Notes under the pieces: model-generated
The model's database searches: none
The model's input: only the letters and a program-made list of their open reading frames with translations
Told to the model about the DNA's origin: nothing
Assembly (NCBI GenBank): GCA_029216955.1
Contig: JANAVB010003400.1
Span: forward strand, 16,378,868 to 16,442,867
Source of the DNA: Iris pallida
Taxonomy: Eukaryota > Streptophyta > Magnoliopsida > Asparagales > Iridaceae
DNA: 64,000 bases
Direction: 5' to 3'
Position numbers and translations under genes: made by a program
Part shown: positions 10,617-17,861 of the stretch, piece by piece
Numbering within the stretch: the stretch's first letter is position 1
How the letters are laid out: every line of letters starts with the position of its first letter

Positions 10617-11451
10617 ACAATTAGATCTAGAACAACATAGATGAATTAACACAAAAGAGGCTCCAAAACACACAAAATTATCAAATCTAGCCATGTGTAT
10701 TATGACACAACCACTAAGTATCCACTTGCAGACACAATATCACAAGCACAACTCAAATTGGACATAAAATTTCCTTTGGAAACACGTATCGAACACTTGG
10801 TGGTCAAGATTCGTAATGAAACCAAATTAACCACAAAAATCACTATTCTAGCATGTAAAAATCTAGATCTATCAAATTTGAGGCTTCTAACATTTATATC
10901 TAGCATTATAGGGTTAATTAAACCTATGTGAGGGTTCCTATAGGTTCAATTGGTGTTCCTAACCATAAACTTGGTGAAAAATATAGAATTATCTAACTTG
11001 TGTGTTTCTTTTGAAGAACTCCGAATTTGGACACGAGGAAGTCGAATCGGACACGATCTCCTTGCTTTGACTCCTCTTCAAGCATCCTCTTGTGCTTCAA
11101 GCCTCTAGTTCTCTAATGGAAGAAGAATGAATGGTTTGGTGTAGAATTGGTATTGGAATCAAATTCTAGATATAGAAATTGATGGAGAAAAAATAAATGG
11201 ATGGAGAGAAGCTTGGAGAAGAAGTAAGAAAGTTTTGGAAATAATTTTGAATTGGAATGTTCCACTAGTGGTCCACCATGTTATCTAACTAATCTAATGG
11301 AACATTCTATCCATGACACTAACTCTAAGTAATTCTATTTAACTATTTTTTAACTAACACTAATTAATAATAACTATACAATTAGCAACATACAAAATTA
11401 CCAAAATACCCTTAAGGTGAAAAGTGGTGGTTACATGATGCTCATGTCACA

Positions 11452-11746
11452 ACAATGTTGAGACAACTTTAGTGATAATATATAATAGAACTTGAGTTAT
11501 TGCTCATAATGCTTCGTATGTCATTTTTATCGATTAGTGTTACTGCACATTGCTACGTGCAATTGCAAATTAGAGCTGAGCTGTCCTAGCTAGTTAGAAT
11601 TTTTGAATGCTTTGCTGTTAATAAGCATTTGTTTTGGTATAAGGACAATGTTGTTCTTATTATCCCGTGGAGCAAGAAAGTACTAGATGAAGGCTGTTGT
11701 AAACATTGGCTAGGTAATACAAAGAGATAAGGTATATAAGAATTTT
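11452..11746. other. Short unannotated stretch
   Basis: AT-rich, non-repetitive sequence between the LTR fragment and the MITE left arm. Nothing recognised. Confidence 0.5.
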
Positions 11747-11930
11747 TTTGGCTAAATTATCCTAATGGCACCCCAACTATAATGTTCGAACTTTTTGGCA
11801 TATTAATTTTCTACTGCTCGATTTTGGCATCCCAACTTCATTAATTATTCTTTTGAAACACCTTTCGTCAATTTCGAACCACATCGAGACCACTTCAAAA
11901 GAATATATTGTAATACAAGTATTTAAATTG
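11747..11930. mobile_element. MITE / foldback element, left arm
   Basis: The arm starts TTTGGCTAAATTATCC and its first 180 bases are the imperfect reverse complement of 29001-29183, including GGCACCCCAA, CGATTTTGGCA and GACCACTTCAAAA. The two arms form an inverted-repeat element of about 365 bases. Copia-1 sits at the junction of the arms, where the loop would be, and duplicates AATTG. Target duplication of the MITE itself is not clear, so the superfamily is open. Confidence 0.75.
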
Positions 11931-12202
11931 TGTTGGTGCTTTATTTACATGGAGAGAGCTTGCTCTCAACATGCCTTGTAAAATTTTAGTCCCACATTGG
12001 AAAAGCACCATGAGTTATCTCAACATATATACTTGGGTGTGTTGTTGAGAGATGCACATGGGGTGGTGACCCTAAGGAGGGAACCATGTGGGAGATTTTA
12101 CTAGGAGGTAAGAATAAGGCTCCAAGGATTAAGCATTAATGCTTTTGTCATTCTCTTGGATTAATTCCACTTGGAGCTAAGCCCCAAAGGGGCTTAGCGA
12201 CT

Positions 12203-12242
12203 CCGACTCGGACTCGGACTCGGACTCGGACTCGGACTCGGG
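12203..12242. repeat. (GGACTC)n hexamer array in LTR
   Basis: Six to seven tandem hexamers. The 3' LTR (28063-28095) and the duplicated LTR (63416-63440) have fewer copies. Confidence 0.9.
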
Positions 12243-12249
12243 CTAGGCC

Positions 12250-12447
12250 TCATGCGGCTCATGCGGCTATGCGGTTCATGCGGCCATGCGGCTCATGCGG
12301 TCCATGCGGCTCATGTGGCTCATACGGCTTATGCGGTCCATGCGGCTCATGCGGCTCATGCGGTCCATGCGGCTCATGCAGTTCATGCGGTCCATGTGGC
12401 TCGTGCGGCACATGCGGTCCATGCGGCCCAAGCGGTCCATGCGGCCA
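12250..12447. repeat. CATGCGGCT/CATGCGGTC minisatellite in LTR
   Basis: About twenty 9-bp units, CATGCGGCT or CATGCGGTC with variants, then a short GCT run. Counterparts are at 28102-28292 and 63449-63641. The 5' LTR copy has several C-to-T and G-to-A changes (such as CATGTGG and CATACGG) that are absent in the other two. Confidence 0.9.
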
Positions 12448-12528
12448 GGCTGCTGCTGCTGCTGCCGCATGGAGGGCTACGCTGACTGTGCAGATTTTAA
12501 ATCGGTTATGGAAAGGGTGAATCAATGC

Positions 12529-12655
12529 GATTAATTCAGATCCTATCTTTGTGGGATTTGAATTAATTTCGTTACTATATTTGTGGGATTTGAATTAATT
12601 CAGTTCCTATCTTTGTGGGATTAGAATTAATTCGTTGCTATCTTTTTGTGATTTG
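12529..12655 (+). promoter_or_regulatory. Four tandem 31-32-bp repeats upstream of TATA box
   Basis: Units contain GAATTAATT...CTATCTTTGTGGGATT and lie 50-180 bases upstream of the TATA box. This arrangement recalls the tandem promoter repeats of the tobacco copia element Tnt1; sequence homology to those is not claimed. Confidence 0.6.
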
Positions 12656-12705
12656 ATTCAATCTTTCCATAACTGAAGAGGCGGCTAGGGTTTCCACCCT
12701 CTCTC

Positions 12706-12713
12706 TATATATA
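12706..12713 (+). promoter_or_regulatory. TATA box of copia-1 LTR
   Basis: TATATATA in a pyrimidine-rich context, repeated at the matching place in the 3' LTR (near 28550). It predicts a transcript start near 12740. Confidence 0.6.
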
Positions 12714-13161
12714 CTCTCTTCTGGCCTCCTTTGTGGGTACTACGGAAAAAATACAAGTCAGAAAAGAGAGAAAGAGAGGGAGTTGCTGCCGCCATTGCAA
12801 GTCCATCCGAGGAGTCAGAACAGAGGTGACATCGAGCGTTCCACAAGTTCTTCAAACTTGCTGGTTCCTGGAAGCAGATCGTGTGGGGCGAATCTTGCTT
12901 TGAGCAACGGTGTTTTGACACCCCAGCATTGTTCTTCTTCTCATCTCTCTAGATTATTGTAACTTGTTCTGTCCCAATTGCAACACGTTTGCAAGGAAGA
13001 ACAAGAGATCTTCTTTTTGCTATTTTTCTCCTTCATATTGTAATTTAGCTTTTTAGTTTTATTCGTAGATCTTGAGTTTGATCATCACAAAGTTTTGTGT
13101 GACATCTCAGATCTCGATTGCATTAGTTTTCATCTTCGATCAAGCCCCCGGGACTAACAAT

Positions 13162-13177
13162 CTCAAAGCAAGATTCG
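13162..13177 (+). other. Presumed self-primer binding site
   Basis: CTCAAAGCAAGATTCG starts two bases after the 5' LTR, where a copia element normally has the site for initiator-Met tRNA (TGGTATCAGAGC). No such motif is here. The 16 bases are the exact reverse complement of 12889-12904 inside the LTR. In the 3' LTR (28729-28745) the match is 17 bases. The orientation puts the 3' end of the LTR-derived RNA next to U5, as priming needs. The gag ATG follows five bases later. Confidence 0.6.
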
Positions 13178-13182
13178 TGTAG

Positions 13183-15096
13183 ATGGAAAACATTAATGCT
13201 TCACTCCTCCAATCGGACTTCTGCAAGTTGGAAAAGTTCGATGGAGAGCACTATCAAGTCTGGAAGAGAAAGGTGTACCTAACTCTTCAACTGAAAGATG
13301 TTGATCATGTTCTGTTGGAGGAAGAACCCTCTGTTCCAGACACTGGATCTACTGCCGCCATCAACGCGGCTACCAAACTCCAGGCCAAATGGAGAAGGGA
13401 AAATAGCATCTGCAGGCTTATCATCCTGAATGCTATGGAGGACTCCCTGGCAGAATCCTACTCGAAGAAGGAACTTGCCAGAGACATATGGGAGTCTGTG
13501 GAAAATCTGTATGAAGAAGATAAGAACAGGAGCAAAATGTTTGTGGTTGAAAAATATCACAAATTGCTCTTTGAGGACGAAAAGTCCATGTTACCACAGG
13601 TGAAAGAATTTCTGAAGCTGCGTCAAAAACTGGAAGACGAAGAGATGCCCCTTCCCGACAAGTTTGTCGTCGGAGGGATCGTCTCAAAACTTCCTGCTGG
13701 ATGGAGTACCTTCTATGCAAGGATGCACAGAAAGAAGCTAGACATTAGCTTGGGAGATCTACTTCAAGAGATCCATGTTGAGGACGAGATGCGTTCTCAA
13801 CAGAAGGTGGACACTCTGTCCAAGCAGTTGGCTAAAGCCAATCTGGTGCAAACGAGGGATCCCAAGGGGAAGCAGGCGGCTTCTCATCCCAAGAAGAAAG
13901 ACTTCACTAATCTGAAAGTGAAGGGTCCTTCTTTCAAGCAACAGAAGACAAAGTCCCACGTGACTTGTTATAATTGTGGCAAAAAAGGCCACTACAAGAG
14001 TGAATGCAGATCTAAGCCTAAACAATCAGAGAAAGGTGAGCCTAATAAGGTTTTATTGGTTTCTAACGTTGTTGCTATGATCGGACAGGTCACAACTGTG
14101 GGGGTTGACTCTGACTGGTGGATAGACACTGGTACGACTTGCCATGTCTGTTCAGGCAAGGAATGGTTCGTCACGTACCAGCCGATATCTGAGAAGGTTG
14201 TCATGGCGAACCAGGCCCAAGCTGAAGTTCTGGGGATCGGGACCGTGGAACTGAAACTCACTTCTGGGAACACTCTGACGCTTCAAGGTGTGAAGCATGT
14301 TCCGGCGATTGCCAAGAACCTGATCTCTGGGAGCCTGCTCTGCAATGCAGGCTTGAGGATGGACATCAATGCTGGTCAGATGGTGATGTCCAAGAAAGGA
14401 ACATACTTCGGGAAGGCTTATCAAACCGAAGGCATGTATAAAATTCAGCTTGTTAACCAGTTTGAAGACATTAATGCAGTTGCATTTTCTGATTATTCTC
14501 TTGAGTTGTGGCATAATAGACTAGGACATGTTCATTGTAAGAGAATTAATAAAATGTCTAGTCTAGGACTTATCTTCAAATATGGGGGTAAGGTGGAGAA
14601 GTGTGAGGTGTGTGCTCAGACGAAGATCACAAGGAAACCCTTTCATCGGGTCAATAGAAGCACAGATCTTCTGGAGTTGGTGCACTCCGATATCTGTGAC
14701 TTCAAACATTTCTCCACGAAGGCCGGGATGAAGTATTTCATAACCTTCATCGACGACTTCTCAAAATACGCGTTCGTCTACTTGCTCAAGTCCAAAGACG
14801 AAGCTTTCGAGAAGTTCAGAGAGTTCAGGGCCGAGGCTGAACGGCAGACTGGACAACAACTCAAGAGGCTGAGAAGTGATCGAGGTGGGGAGTACAGGTC
14901 TCATGAATTCGCATCGTTCTGCAAAGAACATGGAATCATATGCGAGTACTGCTCCATATTCTCCTCAATCCAACGGAGTAGCAGAGAGGAAGAACCTGAC
15001 ATTAACAGAAATGATGAATTCCATGCTGCTCACTGCAGGTCTTCCAAAATGCTACTGGGGAGAAGCTGCATTAACGGCCACTTTCATTCTGAATAG
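13183..15096 (+). CDS. Copia-1 gag-protease-integrase (5' part of polyprotein)
   Basis: The frame starts at ATG 23 bases after the LTR. Gag begins MENINASLLQSDF, with the usual copia gag pattern KFDGEHYQVWK near residue 20. A CCHC zinc knuckle (C-YN-C-GKKG-H-YKSE-C) is at residues 262-275. The aspartic protease active site DTG is at 315-317 (WWIDTGTTCH). The integrase zinc domain is WHNRLGH (His444) with CEVC (Cys474, Cys477). The first catalytic Asp is 503 (HSDICDF) and the second lies in FIDD at about 524. Near position 14950 a frameshift breaks integrase before the catalytic Glu; residues after about 590 are out of frame. Particle, protease and integrase roles follow from the family. Confidence 0.93.
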   Translation: MENINASLLQSDFCKLEKFDGEHYQVWKRKVYLTLQLKDVDHVLLEEEPSVPDTGSTAAINAATKLQAKWRRENSICRLIILNAMEDSLAESYSKKELARDIWESVENLYEEDKNRSKMFVVEKYHKLLFEDEKSMLPQVKEFLKLRQKLEDEEMPLPDKFVVGGIVSKLPAGWSTFYARMHRKKLDISLGDLLQEIHVEDEMRSQQKVDTLSKQLAKANLVQTRDPKGKQAASHPKKKDFTNLKVKGPSFKQQKTKSHVTCYNCGKKGHYKSECRSKPKQSEKGEPNKVLLVSNVVAMIGQVTTVGVDSDWWIDTGTTCHVCSGKEWFVTYQPISEKVVMANQAQAEVLGIGTVELKLTSGNTLTLQGVKHVPAIAKNLISGSLLCNAGLRMDINAGQMVMSKKGTYFGKAYQTEGMYKIQLVNQFEDINAVAFSDYSLELWHNRLGHVHCKRINKMSSLGLIFKYGGKVEKCEVCAQTKITRKPFHRVNRSTDLLELVHSDICDFKHFSTKAGMKYFITFIDDFSKYAFVYLLKSKDEAFEKFREFRAEAERQTGQQLKRLRSDRGGEYRSHEFASFCKEHGIICEYCSIFSSIQRSSREEEPDINRNDEFHAAHCRSSKMLLGRSCINGHFHSE

Positions 15097-17098
15097 AGTG
15101 CCATATGCAACTTCGGACGTAACTCCTCATGAACTCTGGTTCAAAGTCAGACCCAACTTGAATGTCATTCGAGTGTGGGGGTGTCTGGCGTTTGTGAAGC
15201 TTTCAGATCTGAAGATTCAGAAGCTGGGGACAAGGACTACGAAGGCTATCTTCTTGGGGTATGCCGAGAAGAGTGATGCTCGGAGATTTCTTGATATTGA
15301 ATCAAATCATATTATCGAATCTCGCGATGCTGAATACTTTGAAGACAAGTTCGCAAAAGACAAAAACATTGTTCTTTCGGACATTCCGGAAAATAATGTA
15401 GGTACTAATGAGACTGAAATCTCATACGAGCCAGTAGTCCAAGAAGAAGCTGTTGTTGATGGAACAACTCTTGCACCAGAACTCGCCGAGCCGTCAGCTA
15501 AGCGAGCGAGGAGACCGAAAGATTTCGGAGATGACTTTGTCACCTATCATGTGGAAGCAGATCCGCTTACCTATGATAAGGCGATGAAGACCAGAGATGC
15601 TATCTTCTGGAAGGAGGCAGTGAATGACGAGTTTGACTCTATCACCTCCAATAACACATGGGTGTTGGTAGATCTACCTGAAGGAGAAAAGCCTATTGGA
15701 TGTAAATGGATCTTCAAGAAGAAGATGAAGGCAGATGGAACTATTGACAAGTTCAAGGCCAGGCTGGTCGCCAAGGGATTTTCTCAGAAACAGGGGATAG
15801 ACTACTTCGACACGTATGCTCCAGTAGCTCGGATGACCACCATCAGGATGTTAATCGCTCTAGCAGCTATATATAAGTTGGTGATACATCAGATGGATGT
15901 AAAGACAACGTTCCTGAATGGGGAGCTGACCGAAGAGATTTACATACAACAGCCAGATAGATTTGTCGTCAAAGGTCTTGAAGACAAAGTCTGCAAGTTG
16001 GTGAAATTATTATATGGTTTGAAGCAAGCTTCCAAGATGTGGCATGAGAAGTTTGACAAAGTTATTAGGTCAAACAGCTACAGAGTCAGCGAGACAGACA
16101 AATGTGTTTACACAAAGTTCGCTGATGGAAGAGGAGTCATCGTTTGTCTGTACGTGGACGACATGCTAATCCTAGGTACGGATATAGGCTGTGTCACAGA
16201 GACAAAGAAGTTCCTCTCAACCAAGTTCAGTATGAAGGACTTGGGGGATGCAGATGTCATCCTGGGCATAAAGATCATCCGGACAGACACTGGAGTAGCG
16301 CTGTCACAATCTCACTATATTGAGAAGATGCTCACATGCTATGGGTATAAGGATCTTCCAGGGATCGATACGCCATACAGGTGTGATCAGAAGCTGAAGC
16401 CAAACTCGAGGGAAAGCGTCAGGCAGCTGGAGTATTCTAGCGTTATCGGAAGTTTGATGTACGCAACTACTGCCACAAGGCCTGACATAGCTTTCGCCGT
16501 GGGAATGCTGAGTCGGTTCACAAGCAACCCAGGGGTTGAGCACTGGAAAGCTGTGAAGCGAGTAATGAGATATCTCAAGAAGACTCAGACATATGCACTG
16601 CACTACAACGGGTATCCGACAGTAGTGGAAGGCTTCAGTGATGCTAGCTGGTGTTCAGAGGTGGAGAGCGAGAGATCCACAGGTGGATATATCTTTTCCT
16701 TGGGTGGAGCTGCTATATCGTGGAAGTCAAAGAAGCAGACTGTACTCTCTCGTTCCTCCATGGAATCTGAATTCTATGTACTTGAAACTGTAGCAGATGA
16801 AGCAGAATGGCTTCGGGAGCTCATGTATGATCTTCCAGTGGTTGGGGCTCAGATACCGGCGATACCGATATACTGTGACAACCAGGCGACTGCGGCGGTG
16901 GCATCAAATGACCTCTTCAACGGGAAGAAGAGGACTGTACGGTTGAAGCACAGGGCAGTACACGATCTTATCAAAAGAGGTATAATTGCAGTGGTTGGTG
17001 TTCGGAGTCAGGAGAACCTGGCAGATCCGTTCACAAAGGGCCTCAAGCGCCAGTTGGTCGATGACACAGCTTGTATAATGGGCTTGAAGGCATTCTGA
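14876..17098 (+). CDS. Copia-1 integrase C-terminus, reverse transcriptase, RNase H
   Basis: True family sequence in this frame starts near 14950 (PYSPQSNGVAERKN, carrying the integrase catalytic Glu); the earlier codons are the out-of-frame shadow of the first frame. RT follows: [47 protein letters not shown] and the catalytic YVDD at residues 426-429. RNase H has Asp589 (SDASW), Glu630/632 (MESEF) and Asp668 (CDNQA) and ends at TGA 17098. All catalytic residues looked for are present. The frame stays open for over 700 codons, so the single frameshift is recent. An element like this could act in trans if a sister copy lacks the shift. Confidence 0.93.
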   Translation: MIEVGSTGLMNSHRSAKNMESYASTAPYSPQSNGVAERKNLTLTEMMNSMLLTAGLPKCYWGEAALTATFILNRVPYATSDVTPHELWFKVRPNLNVIRVWGCLAFVKLSDLKIQKLGTRTTKAIFLGYAEKSDARRFLDIESNHIIESRDAEYFEDKFAKDKNIVLSDIPENNVGTNETEISYEPVVQEEAVVDGTTLAPELAEPSAKRARRPKDFGDDFVTYHVEADPLTYDKAMKTRDAIFWKEAVNDEFDSITSNNTWVLVDLPEGEKPIGCKWIFKKKMKADGTIDKFKARLVAKGFSQKQGIDYFDTYAPVARMTTIRMLIALAAIYKLVIHQMDVKTTFLNGELTEEIYIQQPDRFVVKGLEDKVCKLVKLLYGLKQASKMWHEKFDKVIRSNSYRVSETDKCVYTKFADGRGVIVCLYVDDMLILGTDIGCVTETKKFLSTKFSMKDLGDADVILGIKIIRTDTGVALSQSHYIEKMLTCYGYKDLPGIDTPYRCDQKLKPNSRESVRQLEYSSVIGSLMYATTATRPDIAFAVGMLSRFTSNPGVEHWKAVKRVMRYLKKTQTYALHYNGYPTVVEGFSDASWCSEVESERSTGGYIFSLGGAAISWKSKKQTVLSRSSMESEFYVLETVADEAEWLRELMYDLPVVGAQIPAIPIYCDNQATAAVASNDLFNGKKRTVRLKHRAVHDLIKRGIIAVVGVRSQENLADPFTKGLKRQLVDDTACIMGLKAF

Positions 17099-17388
17099 TA
17101 GTGTGTCTTTGTAATCCTACCATAAAGTTTTATGCTATTAGTTCAAAGAGAAATCTACTAGGCATCTAACTTTTGGTTTAAAGGAGGATCACTGACTGGG
17201 AAACTATCAGGTAACAGTGGGTACTTGTTCTCTGGAACATGGAAGGGATACGGACCCATAACTACTGTTGTCTACTATGTATTTTTCTGCGGAAAAACAA
17301 ATCCTGTGGAAGGTTGGCTTAAACGCCTTAATGAGTTCTCAGGCAGAGTGAATGTCTGGGGTGCTTTACAGGAAGCACGGTAGAGCAG
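17099..17388 (+). other. Copia-1 3' non-coding region, unique part
   Basis: Follows the pol stop and precedes the tandem repeats. No coding sequence recognised. From 17230 on, it is repeated at 52629. Confidence 0.7.
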
Positions 17389-17759
17389 CACTACAAGGAG
17401 TGAAACTCCATGCTACAGTGGGATGACTCCACCATAAGGTTCCCAGGTAGGGGTAATACCTCGGCTTTGCAAGCCAAGTCATAGCGGCGTAGCACCGCAA
17501 ATAGGCAGGTAGCCTAATGCTGTATGACGTAATTAAAGAGTTGTAGACAGCACTACAAAGGGGAGGATGGCCCCATGTTACAGTGGCACGACACCACGAT
17601 GAGGTACCCAGGTAGGAGTAAAGCCTCGGCATTGCAAGCCATGTCGTTGCGGCGTAACACCGTAAGGAAGCCTTAGGCTTCATGCTGGGTAGTTTGGCAC
17701 TACAAAGAGGCTTGTGACCTCAGGCTACAGTAGTATGACACTACGATGAGGTTCCCAGG
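17389..17759 (+). repeat. Copia-1 3' tandem repeats (about 150-160 bp units)
   Basis: Units start CACTACAA at 17389, 17551 and 17698. Shared blocks are CTACAGT...GACNCCA, GGT[TA]CCCAGGTAGG, CCTCGGC..., and GCGGCGTA[GA]CACCG. The third unit is cut by gypsy-A at CCAGG and resumes at 27377-27455. Units differ by roughly 25-30%, so the array is old. Confidence 0.85.
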
Positions 17760-17829
17760 TGTGAAACCCATTATTTTGTAGCAATTTATTTAAATAGAAT
17801 GTTGTGTTATTAATTAACGTTTTCAAAAA

Positions 17830-17861
<32 letters not shown>

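Larger units (their letters stand above)
9530..11451 (-). mobile_element. Ty3-gypsy LTR fragment, reverse orientation
   Basis: On the minus strand it starts near 11451 with TGTGACATGAGC and then matches the start of the 3057 LTR (ACCAC...TTTT, GGGTATTTTGGTAATT). Further in, near 9640-9560, it carries the block ATCATACATCTCATGTATGG, GTTAGCCAG, CACAT, as at 1930-2030. The segment after that block, including any mini-ORF and the terminal CGTGACA, is missing, so the copy is truncated at about 9530. No internal region is attached. Confidence 0.6.
11931..13159 (+). repeat. Copia-1 5' LTR
   Basis: 1,229 bases, TG...CA. Order of parts: a GAGAGCTTGCTCTC palindrome near the start, (GGACTC)n, a CATGCGGCT minisatellite, four 31-32-bp repeats, a TATA box at 12706, and a transcribed part with a 16-nt segment (12889-12904) complementary to the sequence just after the LTR. 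The frames reading HAAHAVHAA or MRLMRSMRL come from the minisatellite and are not genes. Confidence 0.95.

Noticed and set aside
12252..12534. Overlapping open frames rich in His-Ala-Ala, Cys-Gly or Met-Arg on both strands (also near 28105-28362 and 63452-63725)
   Set aside because: They are translations of the 9-bp CATGCGGCT minisatellite, open in several frames at once.
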